From: Gambelia wislizenii
Taxonomy: Eukaryota > Chordata > Lepidosauria > Squamata > Crotaphytidae
NCBI GenBank assembly: GCA_030847615.1
Contig: JAUMIR010000001.1
Coordinates: forward strand, 268,847,187-268,911,186
DNA: 64,000 bases
Reading direction: 5' to 3'
Shown: piece by piece, positions 11,809 through 23,811 of the stretch
Numbering within the stretch: position 1 is the stretch's first letter
Layout: each line of letters starts with the position of its first letter
Notes under the pieces: model-generated
Told to the model about the DNA's origin: nothing
The model's input: the letters and a program-made list of their open reading frames with translations, nothing else
The model's database searches: none
Program-made: the position numbers and the translations under genes

Positions 11809-12321
11809 GGGCTTGTCTAGACAGGCAATTTATCCTGGCTTCCTCTGTCTTGGAGCCCTGCAGTCCAAACAAGACAGGGCTGTTGCCCTGGTTTACCTCC
11901 GAACAGTCCTGATGACGTCTGAGGCAAAGTGTGGGGAAGCCAGGGTAAACACTTTTACAACATTAAAAAAAAAAAAACCACCAGGAAAACCTGCATCATG
12001 ACAGAAACCCAGGATGGGCACAGCGTGGGAAGGGACGGTCTATACCTGCACACCAGGCTGCATTGCCAGATGCAGCCACTGCTGCTGCTGGTGTCACTCT
12101 GAAGCTAGGAAGGAGGGCCCCCAGCACATGATCAAGGCCCCCTGTATGTCACCAGCCTTGATCACATGCTGAGGACTTCCTTCCTCACTTCAGAGTGTGT
12201 GACATGTGACAGCAGCAAAGGCACCCACCAATACCAGCCAGTGTGTGCATGTAGACTTATGCCCATTTCATCATGGTAACAGGCTGGAAAGTAGCGTATT
12301 CTGGACAGTGTAGACAAGCCC
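11809..12321 (+). mobile_element. Non-autonomous TIR element, GGGCTTGTCTA family
   Basis: The ends GGGCTTGTCTAG and GTAGACAAGCCC are inverted repeats. The 513-base interior has no transposase. The copy at 32247-32742 is homologous in the opposite orientation (shared CACATGATCAAGGC, GGACTGCAGGGCTCC-like and TTTATCCTG segments), and 19999-20190 is a partial copy. A poly-A run lies at about 11966. The superfamily is undetermined. Confidence 0.7.
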
Positions 12322-12353
12322 AGAGAGAGTCCTCCTTTTGATTTGGTTGACAA

Positions 12354-13218
12354 GGGCCTGTCTACGCTGCCGAAATACAGCAGTCTGCCACCACTTTATC
12401 CACCATAATTCTGTCCTATGGAATCTTGACATTTGTAGTTTTGTGAGGTATAGAATCATAGAGTTGGAAGAGATCTTAAGGGCCATCCAGTCCAATCCCC
12501 TGCTATGCAGGAATACAGAATCAAATCATTTCTGACAGATGGCCATCCAGCCTCTGCTTAAAAACCTTCAAAGAAGGAGACTCCACCACACTACGAGGCA
12601 GTGGATTCCACTTCCAAACAACTCTTACTGTCAGGAAGTTCTTCCTAATGTTTAGGTGGAATCTCTTTACCTCCAGTTTGAACCCATTGCTCTATGTCCT
12701 AGTCTCTGGAGCAGCAGAAAACAAGCTTGCTCCATCCTCAGTATGACATCCCTTCAAATATTTTAACATGGCTATCATGTCACCTCTTAATCTTCTCCAG
12801 ACTAAACATGGAGCTCCCTAAGCCATTCCTCATAGGGCATGGCTTCCAGATCTCCCACCATCCTGGTTGTCCTCTGGATACGTTCCAGCTTCTCAATATC
12901 CTCCCTGAATTGTGGTGCCCAGAACTGGACACAGTATTGCAGGTGAGGTCTGACCAAAGCAGAATAGAGTGGCACTATTACTTCCCTTGGTCTAGACACT
13001 ATACTCCTATTGATGCTGCCTAGAATCGCACTGTATTTTTAAGCTGCTGCATCACATTGCTGACTCATGTTCAGCTTGTGGTCCCCTAAGACTCCCAGAT
13101 CCCTTTTGCATGTACTGCCATCAAGCTAGGTGTCACCCTTTTATCCTTTTCTGTCAGAGAACTCTGGTGTCTCACCAAACTACAAATGCCCCTGTATTTC
13201 TGCAGTGTAGACAGGTCC
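12354..13218. mobile_element. Palindromic MITE split by a CR1 insertion
   Basis: The left half (12354-12450) starts GGGCCTGTCTACGCTGC and continues to GACATTTGTAGTTTTGTGAGG. The right half resumes at about 13144 with TTCTGTCAGAGAACTCTGGTG and ends GCAGTGTAGACAGGTCC at 13218. Joined, the two halves match the palindromic MITE at 7247-7459, with a GGGCCTGTCTA terminus. The CR1 between them must be younger. Confidence 0.7.
12451..13143 (-). mobile_element. CR1 LINE, 5'-truncated
   Basis: The plus strand begins AGAATCATAGAGTTGGAAGAG, the reverse complement of the CR1 3' end. Reading leftwards on the minus strand it encodes a decayed C-terminal reverse-transcriptase region; residues such as [20 protein letters not shown] are visible at about 12935-13000. 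Stops and frameshifts break the frame, so nothing functional is encoded. The insertion lies inside the MITE at 12354-13218. Confidence 0.85.
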
Positions 13219-13574
13219 TTACAATCAGTAGCATCAGTGGAATGAAGCTACTCAAGCCTGGCCTGATTCTTAACGTTTTTATTCAATACTTGCAACCAAA
13301 TGGTCAAAAAATGTCATTTCACATAGATTATTTCAGTCACCTTTATATCCTTTCTCTGAGGTGGGCCAATATTCAATACCCAAGTAAAAGCAAAGTCATT
13401 CAGATGTAATTAGCCCCAGTTTATGAAGCCAAAAACAGAAAACAAAGCCAATTCTCAACTGAAACCATCCTGGATCAGAATCCTTTTACTTCATGAAAAG
13501 ATCAGATGAAAGCTTATTTAGTTTGCATAGTAGGCAGCCAGACATCTATGGTAACCCCACAAGCAGCCTTATAA

Positions 13575-13850
13575 CTATTAGCCTGTAGCATACCTTCCAA
13601 CCAACTAGGAAGTTCCTGAATCCACCTCTCCTTTCCTCTTTCCCCTGCTGAATGAATTGAGTGCAAACTACTTTTGCCCTTTGAACTTAGCTTCCAGCAA
13701 TTAAAATAAGTTGAGGACAAAGGGGAAAAGTGGGACAAGGAGAGAGAAACTGGGACATTTTAAAAGCAGCTGAAAATGTAGAATGGCAGAGGATTAATAA
13801 GGACGGTCCTTGCCAAATCAGGGCAGTTGGAGAGTATGTTATAATAACTT
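13575..13850 (-). repeat. Unclassified ~300-bp dispersed family, copy 2
   Basis: On the minus strand this has ATACTCTCCAACTGCCCTG, GGACCGTCCTTATTAATCC, GCTTTTAAAATGTCCCAG, TTCCAGCAATT (inverse) and GCAAACTACTTTTG. All are shared with the plus-strand copy at 10518-10815. It has no coding features. Confidence 0.6.
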
Positions 13851-14782
13851 TTCCCATTAATAATTCTAACTGAAGCCCCTCTTAAAGCCAGCTGTGCTGG
13901 CAGCTATCAACACATCCTGTAGCAGTAAATTTCATAGTTTTAATATGTATTGTGTAAAGAAGTGCTGCTTGCCACCAGTTCTGAATCTCATTTGTGTTTT
14001 TAAAATTACTCACATTGATATATACTGGAGCAGGAAAATGGGATTGGTAGATTCTGCCCAAATGGTTTCATTTGGTTTGTTTGTTTCATTGATTTATATC
14101 CTGCCTTTCTCCCAGGGCCAGCATGCAAGGTGGCTTCCAGCATAATTAAAAAGGTTCCATTAAAAACACAATAAAGCACAATAAATTATACATATTAAAA
14201 TACAAATTTAATTAATTATACTATTAAAACACCAATGGAAACAATTTAAAAATACCACACTAAAAAGAGATGAGCCATAAAATATTAAAATCCAGATGTG
14301 TATCTTTTTTTTAAAAAAATTCTGACCATAACAGGCAGGCAGTTGTTGAAGATCTCCCTGAACAGAGGGTGGTGAGGAACATAATGACATTCTCTAAACA
14401 TGACAAACTCAACACTATATCTTAGATTAAATGCCATATTTTATTATTATTTTTAAATAATATTTCTAGGCTCCCTGTTTTTTCCTACAACATAAAAGGC
14501 AGCTTACAAATAATTACACATTTAAAAATAACAGAGAGTACATTGTGGAAGGCATCCAGATTTGTTAGGACTGCGTTATAGTAAGTTTTAATATAAGGGT
14601 GAGAATGGGGTGTAGCTCCTTTACCAGTACAACCTTTTTACATCTATGTATTACAAAGATCTCTGGCTCCCTCTTGTGATGGGTCATCTGCATGTGAAGA
14701 TGCTCACATTTTCTTTTTCGGTTCACACTTGTCTGCCAGGTATCCCATTGCCAGTCATTTATCCCTTTGAGGGAGGAGAATG
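13851..14782. other. AT-rich DNA with LINE 3'-end-like patches
   Basis: The segments near 14090-14160 (TTTATATCCTGCCTTTCTCCCAGGG..) and 14455-14540 (GGCAGCTTACAAATAATTACAC) look like minus-strand 3' ends of an L2/CR1-type LINE or its SINEs, as seen in many reptile genomes. Both are too decayed to bound. No gene is seen. Confidence 0.35.
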
Positions 14783-15015
14783 GTTAAATTCTCTGGTGTT
14801 ATGGCAATCCTCTGGATTTCATAGGGTTTTCTGAGGCATGGACGACTCAGAGTTAGTTTGCCATTACCCTCCTCTGAAAGCCTATAGCATCTAAAGTATC
14901 AGCCTACAGCACCTGATATTCCTTGGCAGTCTCCCGTCCAAGTACTAACCAGGTCTGACCCTACTTAGCTGCTAAGATCGGACAGGATCCGCTGCCTACA
15001 GAGTAATTTGGCTAC
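14783..15015 (-). mobile_element. 5S-Sauria-type SINE (5S rRNA head)
   Basis: The minus strand contains GGTTAGTACTTGGACGGGAG, which is the internal-promoter half of 5S rRNA, preceded by TAGCAGCTAAGTAGGGTC and followed by a BovB-like tail (GAGGAGGGTAATGGCAAAC, then GAAAACCCTATGAAATCC). The 5S head covers about 14905-15010. This is a retroposed SINE, not a functional 5S gene. Confidence 0.8.
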
Positions 15016-15243
15016 TGCCCGAGTAAAAGCAATCCAGGTAGTATCTGCCATTAATAACAGCAGCACACAGGGATAGAACTTATAGCCTTAATGAGAGCTT
15101 GCTATATGGTATTAGGGTGCTCACTCACCTATGCTAGTCACCTCTTATCTTCCAGGGATATTACCTAAATTAGAAGTGTACCATGTGCCCTGGTGATGGA
15201 AGAAATACAGATTTCCATGTATCTTTTCCTTCTATATCCAGAC

Positions 15244-15700
15244 AATCTGGAATGTGTCCAGAGAAGGGCGACCAAAATGGTGGGAGGTCTGGAAGCCATG
15301 CCCTACGAGGAGCAGCTTAGGGAGCTGGGTATGTTTAGTTTGGAGAAGAAAAGATTAAGAGGGGACATAATAGCCATGTTTAAATATCTGAAATCATGTC
15401 ATACTGAGGATGGAGCAAGCTTGTTTTCTGCTGCTCAGAGAGAGACTAGGACATGGAGCAATGGACTCAAACTACAGGAAAAGAGATTCCACCTAAACAT
15501 TAGGAAGAACTTTCTGACAGTAAGAACTGTTCAACAGTGGAATGCACTGCCTGGGAGTGTGGTGGAGTCTCTTTCTTTGGAGGTTTTTAAACAGAGGCTG
15601 GATGGCTATCTTTTGGGAATGTTTTGATTATGTATTCCTGCATGGCAGGGGGTTGGACTAGTTGGCCTTTCTGGTCTTTTCCACCTCTATGATTTTATGA
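15244..15700 (+). mobile_element. CR1 LINE 3' fragment, frame partly open
   Basis: An open frame ending at 15627 covers the C-terminal part of CR1 ORF2 after the reverse-transcriptase core ([39 protein letters not shown]). It is followed by a short 3' UTR and a CTATGATTTTATGATG terminus. The catalytic RT motifs are absent, so the copy is 5'-truncated and inactive. The upstream methionine at 15193 belongs to flanking DNA. Confidence 0.9.
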
Positions 15701-15935
15701 TGCTATGCAGTAGCAAAAAGAGTCTTCTCTGACAGATGATAGGCCCTTGAAAAGGCTAGTAACAGAGCTGGAAAGAAGGGAGACCAAATATAATGAATGG
15801 CATCCCTGCTACACTTCCTTGGGAAGTTTGCAGCTGTGCAGGAGTGAGTGTTGTGCTTTCAGTGTTCATCTGTTTTAGAGATGTATGAGAAATTTCTATC
15901 ATGAGTTCTTTAAAATGGAGTTATTACCCTAAGAC
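15701..15935. other. Unassigned DNA next to an LTR-like block
   Basis: No element is defined. If the block at 15936-16820 is a retroviral LTR plus leader on the minus strand, this stretch would be decayed internal sequence. Confidence 0.25.
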
Positions 15936-16820
15936 GTGAGGGGTATGTTGAGACCCCACTCATGATGCCAAAATCTCCTGTAATATCTTGGGGAATTATT
16001 AGTTCAGCAGGAGACCTGCAAGAGGAGGGCTAATTTCAGAGATCTTTTAACCTATGTATACCAGTACTAACTTCAGTTAAAGTAAAATGAAGTATTTTAT
16101 TGGAATAACACAAACGTGAACTAATATATACAATGCATGTCCTTAAGAACTATACAAAGCAATAACGGAGTAAAGCAGAAAGGTTGGATAGAGGGAGAGA
16201 GGCCCAGGAAAATAGGGTGATAGTTACCTGTCTTGAAGAGAAGAGTTCCATGCAGCAAAGATGCTCAGACAGAAATCTGAGGGTGGCACAGGAGGTTCTC
16301 ATCCACGGCCCGCCAAGAAAGAGAGTGGCTGGGTTCATCCACTATGGCATATTTGTGGGGTTCTGGACCCTAATATTTGTACTCTATTTCATATCCTGAA
16401 GGGGTACTCTGGTTATGACAAATCCTAGATGGCTTCCACATGGGTTAGACAAAAGGAACTGAAACTCAACTAATTGCTTTAATTAAAACATTGATGGTCT
16501 TGCAACAACCTCATAAGTTTGGACAGGAGCAGGTGTAAGGAGAAATTTCTGTAAGGTATGGGTTGAGGGAAGGTCACTTGTTTGCATGATTGAATTATTG
16601 CTTGAAATACCCAAGGCTGGAAAAAAGGATTAGTACATACCCCATTATTGACTGGGTCATTAGCATAAATCCATTACAAGGGCTTCCTGCTTAATCCTAA
16701 TATGGGTTTGCCCATCATTTTTTATTTCTGGACACATCTCAGGTCATCATGACCCCCAACTGACCTCTAGTCTGCCTCAGTCACCCTGACCCCGAAAAGT
16801 GTCCAATATTTCCAGTTATG
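15936..16820 (-). mobile_element. Possible endogenous retrovirus LTR and leader
   Basis: On the minus strand the order is a long promoter-like region, a polyadenylation signal (AATAAA at about 16098-16103), a short U5-like stretch, and a primer-site-like TGGCATCATGAGTGGGG near 15957-15973. That resembles LTRs with a leucine-type tRNA primer site. The left LTR end cannot be fixed and no second LTR is present. No gag or pol frame follows. The assignment rests on this order of signals only. Confidence 0.4.
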
Positions 16821-17717
16821 AGATATTGAGGGGAGGAGGCAGTAGGGTATATTAACAGAGTCACCTGAGCTGCATCTCAGAGACTGAACAGAGAAGGAGG
16901 TATCAAAACAATCACTATGGATCTAAAAAATGCAGCACACAATCTATACAAACCACAAATTCCCTCCCACAAAAAAACCCACATACTACACATGCCACAC
17001 TATTTGAACTCCTCCTCATTTTGGTTGACATCATAAATTTTAAATAGTATTTTACTTCCTTAATTCTACATATGTACATTCCTAAATTATTTGAATATAA
17101 ATGTATTTGTGCCCATTGAAAAAAACACAAACATCAGGTGTAACTAATAACTAAGATGAATTTCTTGATAAGAACAAAAAAAATTGTTTTTAATATACAT
17201 TAGTAGAAAATCAGTTTCGTGGAAACCTCTTGACAAATCATGTATAATTCATAAATGCTGCCCAGTAACGGCATTTTTGCTGATTCAGCTACACTTTATG
17301 GTCTCTGAGAGGGATACATAGTAAACCAACTCAATGAGATCACATCAGTCCCTTTCCAGAAAGTAAGGGAACTGTTTTTATCAGTAGTCATCTATTCATT
17401 CAGTTTGTTAGTCACTCTATAATAAATGGTTCCCAGGGTGACTTAACAGAAATATAGATACATAAGCCCTGTAAAATCCATATAAATTTTCTTGTTTTGC
17501 TGATGCACAGTGAACTAGAATGAGATGATGTCCCATTAGACTCATCTCAATAACACTATCTCATCTACAGAGGACTCTTGGATCAAAGGCCCATCAATTG
17601 GAGTAATAGTTTACTATCAATGAAGTAATAAGTTTATTCCTGTGTGGAGTCAGCTAAACTGTGAGATGCTAAATCTTTTCCTTCTCCCATCAGTGCAAAC
17701 CTAGCAAAGGCATTATA
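16821..17717. other. Unassigned AT-rich DNA
   Basis: No gene or element is recognised. Confidence 0.4.
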
Positions 17718-18645
17718 TGAGGTCTGTCTATTAAATAATGAGACTGATAGAATAACATCTTTATTTATATGTATTACAATTCGAATGCTTGTCCTGTTCA
17801 CATATACTCTCCATTCACAGACTAATGCAGTTCTGTTTCCCACAGGTTGAAGGTATGGAGCAGATCAGTTTCTGTCAGTTGTTTCAGTACATCTGCCGTT
17901 TTCTTCGTACTGCATCAAATTGACTCAAAATGTGTTCCTTTAAGCACCAATTTCACTTTAGGGAAAAGAAAAAAGTCACATGGTGCCAAATCTCATGAAC
18001 ATGGAGGATTTTTAAGTGTAGTAATGCATTTCTTGGACAAAAACTGCATCACAGAAAGTGCTGTATGAGCAGGCGCATTGTCTTGATGAAGAATGAAACC
18101 ATTTCCCCACAGTTCTGGCCTTTTTTATCTGACTCTTTCTCTTAGCTTTGTCAAAACTTCCCTATAATAATGCTGGTTTACTGTTCTGCCTTCTGGAACC
18201 CATTCTGCCAAAATTACGCCCTTGATGTAACCCCCCCCCTCCCATGTGCATGGCTTTGAATGTGGACTTGCTTTGACGTGCTTTTTTCATTCTTGGTGAT
18301 GATGGTGTTTTCCAGTGCATTGACTGTCATTTTCTCTCAGGATCATACTGGAAGATCCAGGTTTCATCACAAGTGATAATTTTTTGGGAAAAGATTTGGG
18401 TCCGCCTCAAATTGCTGCAGAATGTCACATTGCTCAACTTGTAAACTTAGCATTTTTCTGGCACCCAATAGACAACATAGCTGCTTTAAACGACGGCTGA
18501 CAATTAACTGAACGGCCGAGAGCGTTGATGTTTGTCATGCAGGTTCAGACATGTTCAAGGTCACCACTCAAGTGTTCACAATCAGTTCTCCCTGATTTGT
18601 CTGAAAGGTAGAAACACAGTCTCGTTATTTAATAGACAGACCTTG
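17718..18645 (-). mobile_element. Mariner transposon, decayed copy A
   Basis: It is bounded by inverted repeats TGAGGTCTGTCTATTAAATA and (at the right) AATAGACAGACCTTG, each flanked by TA. The interior on the minus strand is related to the transposase gene of copy B at 47816-48573, but stop codons and indels leave no long frame. The element length (928 bases) is shorter than the usual 1.25-1.3 kb of autonomous mariners, so it is internally deleted. It lies in the same orientation as copy B. Confidence 0.85.
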
Positions 18646-19132
18646 TATTTATTGTTTTCTAAAGCACTGTAAAACTCCCATACAGAGTGTTGGCTCCCAT
18701 GTCATGAATCCATTCAGGGTTTTAGTCCAAACTTTAAAGAAGATGTCCAGGATGCTAAGCCCATGTCGAGGATAAGGTTTGGCATCTTGGACAGTTCCTT
18801 TGAACTCTGAACTCATTGAGATTCACTGCCCCATTGACATGGAAGCCACTGGCTGTCACTGCAGGAACCCACAGACCACAGGACTAAAGATGACCTCTGA
18901 ACATTTCATGCCTAAAGCAAGGGATTACAGACCAAAGAGTTGGTCTGGGGCTTCAGTCTTGGTTATAAAAGTCTCTCATATTTTGCATTGTTGTTCAGTC
19001 TATTGCAAAGAGTTACTAGTTGCCATAGAAATTGAATTTATTGTATCTTTTTAGAAAAGATGTCATAGAAGACTTTGTGTGTGCATGCACAGGTAAAATT
19101 ATTAATATAAGCTGGAATCCTGTTCATTAGTC
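18646..19132. other. Unassigned DNA
   Basis: No gene or element is recognised between the mariner and the next SINE. Confidence 0.35.
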
Positions 19133-19225
19133 CCAGTTGCCTCCAATTCCTTGCCTAAGGAAACCCTATTAAATTCATAGGGTCACCATAAGTTGACAGG
19201 CAACTTCAAGGAACACATTCAGTTG
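19133..19225 (+). mobile_element. BovB-tailed SINE, 3' part only
   Basis: AAACCCTATTAAATTCATAGGGTCACCATAAGTTGACAGGCAACTTCAAGG matches the tail of the 5S-headed SINE at 53318. The head is missing. Confidence 0.65.
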
Positions 19226-19804
19226 TTGAATGGTGAGTCAACGCATAGATAAATCTAATAGATTCAATGGGTCAACTCTAGTCAGGACTAAAACAGAATT
19301 TAGGTCATAATCTGTATACAAAGCATGGGTTAATATTCCTTAAATGTTCTTTTTTTAAAAAAAAAATGGATCAAGTAGTAGATGTGTTTTACTGTTTTCT
19401 TATGGACTGATCCTAAGGATCTTTCGTTCCTGAAGCACCTGGGTAGATCACACATTGGCTTTTGTTGCCACAACATTCCCATTCAATATCAAAGCAGCAG
19501 CAGCTGCTGCTTTAGGCAACCCTGTGCCAGGATACCTTGGCAGTAGTGTGGTAAGCGAGGAGGTATGCCTGGTATTCTCACTAGAGCTAAAGAAATACCT
19601 ACATGACTCCACAGGAAACAGCAGTACAGTAGGCAAACTGACCTCATGCCTCCATATTGCCTATGTAAGTACAGTTTTACACCTGGATTATGCAGCATGC
19701 CAAATGCTGTGGTTTGCACATTTCTAGTCACTACTAAGCATAGGGCTCAGAAGTAAGATGCTATAAATAACTAGTTATTTGCAATTAAACTCCTTTACTA
19801 GTAA
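19226..19804. other. Unassigned DNA
   Basis: Two overlapping short open frames with alanine- or leucine-rich runs come from a CAGCAGCAGCTGCTGCT palindrome near 19495. Nothing supports a gene. Confidence 0.4.
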
Positions 19805-19998
19805 ACATTGTTGTGCGCCTTCAAGTAATTTCCAACTTATGGCAACCCTAAGGTGAACCTATCATGGGGTTTTCTTTGCAAAAATTTGTTCAGAGGAGGT
19901 TTGCCATTGCCTTTCTTTGAAACTGAAAGAGTGTGACTTGCCCAGAATCACCCAGTAGATTTCCGTGGCTGAGCAGGGATTCAAATCCTAGTCTCCCA
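19805..19998 (-). mobile_element. Sauria-type SINE, head interrupted
   Basis: The minus strand shows the B box GGATTTGAATCC-like segment, GGGCAAGTCACAC-type core, GGCAATGGCAAACCTCC, CCCCATGATAGGTTCACC and GCCATAAGTTGG tail followed by a CA-rich end. The tRNA A-box part is replaced by the TIR-family sequence that starts at 19999, so that element probably landed in or truncated this SINE. Confidence 0.8.
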
Positions 19999-20190
19999 GA
20001 CCTTGTCTAGGTGGGATATTTACCCCATCTTGACCCCATTTTAGAGTCCTGTAGTCCAAATGATGCAGGGTTTTTGCCCTATTTTGCTTCCAGGCAGTCC
20101 TCATAACCCCAGGGGCAAAGATGGGAGAAAGTTGGGGTAAAGCCTAATAAAATGTTTTATCAAAATACCTGGGGGGACATCTCAGCTGAG
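19999..20190 (+). mobile_element. Partial GGGCTTGTCTA-family TIR element
   Basis: GACCTTGTCTAGGTGGGATATTTACCCCATCTTG and the following TGTAGTCCAAATGATGCAGGG..TTTTGCCC parallel the left half of the element at 11809. The right half and the closing TIR are not found. Confidence 0.5.
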
Positions 20191-21344
20191 AAAAAAACAG
20201 ATTAGGCCCCATGTGACCAAAAGAGCCCACAAGAATGAGGAGGAAGAGGAATATCACATGGTTCAATTTCTGGGTGCTGAAGGGATGTTGAGGTGGACAG
20301 AAGGAGAATATATTCTGTACCACAGGCCAGTGGCACTCAGGTGTGTTTTTAAGATAACTACATAGTAAATATTCAATTCCTTTTGAGAAATGGAAAAGTG
20401 TTACTTTTTAAAATTGTAACTATAATGGTAACTAATTTGGATGGTCTTGAAACTATGATCACAACTAATTACTTGGGGAAAGTATCTTTCTAAGCTCTGG
20501 GTAGGCACATAGATAATATTACTGAACAGCTGTTTTGTTGCTGTTTTTAATGTGTTATCAGAAATGACTGGAAACAATAGGAAACCTCACACATTTAAAA
20601 GCTCTCCATGTGTAGTATTTTAAATGTGAGTGAAGCTATGCTGTGTGTTGATATAGGTAGGACAGGGCTAATTTCAGCTTGACAGGACAGGCAATGTCCC
20701 AGTCTAGCCTTCCCAGAATGCCTTGGTTCCATGGAAACCAGGTATTAGAGAGATATCCAATGCCACTGCCAAATTTCCCCTCCTTTCTCCTCCACTGCTG
20801 CATCAGCAGCCTTTCTGCTCTTGCTGCTGCACTGTTGTTGATCACACTTCCAAAGTTATGCTGGCATAGTGCACCACAAAATTCCTGTCAGATATTCCCA
20901 TAGCCATTGACACCCCAAGCCAGGGAAGGGCTTTAGCCACTCTGCTGCATTTCCAGATTCAAGGTGAAATAGAAAGGCAACAGCTAAACAATGCTAGCAA
21001 TCCTCCAGCTGGATACACCCTTATTATGAAAGCACCTTTCTGAAGATTTCAGGTGGTTATTGACCCAAGGGAATATCCCTAAAGGAAGGATGGGCAATTT
21101 CAGAAGGATTAAGGGCCTGTTTTCATCACTCCATGGTTTGCTGTAGGCCCAACACAGAGGAAGAAGAGGGTGGAAGACGGAAATGGAATAGAGAGGAAGC
21201 CAGAAGAAATGGAGCAGTGGAAGAAGAAAGGAGTCCGTTCCATTCAGGTCTCATGCAAGAATAATCTGTCCTCAGTCTGACAGCCTTGTAGATGGGGCGG
21301 AAGGTGGGAAGAGGGAATATGCTGGCAGCAAGCAAGACAATGAT
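20191..21344. other. Unassigned DNA
   Basis: No gene or recognised element is found. A purine-rich stretch lies at about 21155-21240. Confidence 0.4.
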
Positions 21345-22455
21345 AAAATCTTGCAAACAAGCTTGTAAAATGTGGGCTAGACAAGTTAACTGTTCAATGG
21401 ATTTGTAATTGGTTGACCGGCCGAACCCAAAGGGTGCTCAGCAGTGGCTCCTTTTCGTCTTGGAAAGATGTGACCAGTGGGGTGCCACAAGGTTCTGTCC
21501 TGGGCCCAGTGCTATTCAACATCTTTATCAATGACTTGGATGAGGGAATTAGGGGCATACTTATTAAATTTGCAGATGACACCAAATTGGGAGGAGTAGC
21601 TAATACCCTAGAGGACAGGATCAAAATTCAGAATGACCTGGATAGACTGGAGAGCTGGGCCAAAGCTAACAAAATGAAATTCAATACGGAGAAATGTAAA
21701 GTACTGCATTTAGGGCGGAAAAATGAAATGCATAAATATAGGATGGGAGAGACCTGGCTGAATGAGACTACGTGCGAAAGGGATCTAGGAGTCCTAGTAG
21801 ACCACAAGTTGAACATGAGTCAACAGTGTAATGTGGCAGCTAAAAAGGCCAATGCGATTTTGGGCTGCATCAATAGAAGTATAGTGTCTAGATCAAGGGA
21901 AGTAATAGTGCCACTCTATTCTGCCTTGGTCAGACCTCACTTAGAATACTGTGTCCAGTTCTGGGCACCACAATTCAGAAAGGATATTGACAAATTGGAG
22001 CATGTCCAGAGAAGGGCAACTAAAATGGTGAAAGGTCTGGAAACGATGCCTTATGAGGAGAGACTTAGGGAGCTGGGTATGTTTAGCCTGGAAAAAAGAC
22101 GGTTAAGAGGCGATATGATAGCCCTGTTTAAGTATTTGAAGGGATGTCACACTGAGGATGGAGCAAGCTTGTTTTCTGCTGCTCCAGAGACTGGAACACG
22201 GAGCAATGGGTGCAAGCTCCAGGAACAGAGATTCCACCTCAACATGAGGAGGAACTTTTTGACAGTAAGAGCTGTTCGGCAGTGGAACACACTCCCTCGG
22301 AGCGTGGTGGGGTCTCCTTCCTTGGAGGTCTTTAAACAGAGGCTGGATGGCCATCTGTCGGGGATGCTTTGATCAAGATTTCCTGCGTGGCAGGGGGGTT
22401 GGACTGGATGGCCCTCGTGGTCTCTTCCAACTCTGCAATTCTATGATTCTATGAA
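21345..22455 (+). mobile_element. CR1 LINE, 3' 1.1 kb with open RT frame
   Basis: A 319-codon open frame (21413-22372), which can be extended upstream to about 21350, covers the second half of the CR1 reverse transcriptase. It shows [17 protein letters not shown] (motif B), FADDTKLGG (motif C with the catalytic DD), [34 protein letters not shown] and [13 protein letters not shown] at the end. The 3' UTR ends in the CR1 signature ATTCTATGATTCTATGA at 22439-22455. Motif A and the endonuclease are missing, so it is a 5'-truncated dead copy. The intact frame suggests a young insertion. Confidence 0.95.
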
Positions 22456-23124
22456 AATAGATTGACAGAAACTTCTGGGTGCAGTAATTACTGGCTGACA
22501 TCTCCTTCATGGGACTCTGTGAAGGGGAGAGTGGCAGTGGTGAAATCACTGGTTTGGAGACAAGTTCTGACTCGTGATTCCCTCTCTAGATAAGGGAAGA
22601 GCATAGAGATCACCCACAAGGGTCTGAGAATCTCGCCAAACTCCTGGGGACATTAGCAGTCAGTTGGGAGTGAAAGGGAGGGGGGTGTATATGGGACAAG
22701 TTCATCTGCTCATCCCACAGCTCGCAAGCCTCTATGGACACTAAGCCAGCTACTACATTTTCTTTTTTTAATTATTTCTGTAATAATAATTTGATTTATT
22801 GGATCTTCAACCCAGTGGTGTTATCAATGCCTGGATGATTTTTCTGCCTTTCATATTTATGGAAGAGATCTTAAGGATTATTTTTAAGAAGTTTTAAGAT
22901 TGCAGATTGAAACCAAAAAGTCTCATAAAATTGTGTGCAAAAGGGGAGGGGGAGTCTGGAAGCACAATGAGAATCAGCTCTGGCAGAAGGGAAGCCTAAG
23001 GTTTAGGAGTAATGTCAAAAAGGATCTTCTTTCAATAGTCTTTAACATTTGAAATTTACTGAACCTTTGAAGAAATGGAATATGGCCTTTTCTGCACAGA
23101 GCCAGTCACACTCTTGTCAGCCTT
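22456..23124. other. Unassigned DNA
   Basis: No gene or element is recognised. GC-rich and AT-rich parts alternate. Confidence 0.35.
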
Positions 23125-23240
23125 GGAGGATGGAAATGGCAAACACACTTTTAACAAATTTTGCCAAGAAAATCCCACGATAGTGTTGCCTTAGGGTCAC
23201 CATAAGTCAGAAGTTATTTGAAGAAACACAATAACGACAA
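23125..23240 (+). mobile_element. Sauria-type SINE, 3' half
   Basis: GGAAATGGCAAACACAC, TTGCCAAGAAAATCCCACGATAG, CTTAGGGTCACCATAAGTCAG and ATAACGACAACAAAG match the 3' half of the Sauria SINE, ending in a CAA-rich tail. The tRNA head is missing. Confidence 0.75.
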
Positions 23241-23683
23241 CAAAGCAGGGTATACCTAATGTATCACAATCTTTTCCAAGTGGAGTGTTTCCATATTTAC
23301 TGAGTCAGAGATATGAACACAAACTTTCTTATTGAGAACATCAGCAGCCTGGTTCCTGTTAATATTCACTACATCCACCAAGATGAAGAATAACTAATGG
23401 GATCACAGAAGCAAAATGGTGCACAGAACAGCAGCAAATCTATTATTTTAGGTTATAGCTGAGTGAACAGAGGAATACATGAAGACTCCTGTGAATTGGC
23501 ATAAAACAGACTAAAAATCTTTGAACCAATGCTCTGAGCTAAGAGGATTAACTGTGCCCTGAGGAACTAATCTACCTCTGAGTTTGTAGAAGCATTTTCC
23601 ATATAGTAGAGAAAAAACAATTTAACAGTCACAAATTTATTTCAGCATGACAGGGGGTGAGAGATAAGCTGGGTTCTTCTTCT
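23241..23683. other. Unassigned AT-rich DNA
   Basis: No gene or element is seen. Confidence 0.35.
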
Positions 23684-23709
23684 TCTTCTTCTTCTTCTTC
23701 TTCTTCTTC
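23684..23709. repeat. (TTC)n microsatellite
   Basis: About eight to nine TTC units occur without interruption, close to the 3' end of the LINE that starts at 23780. Confidence 0.95.
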
Positions 23710-23811
23710 ATTCCAATCATTCTTTCATCTGATTTCCCTGCATATGTGTTATAGATCAATTACACTCACAATTTCATAAACCCTCTCTGGCTTTTCTTTG
23801 CAAACGAAGAT

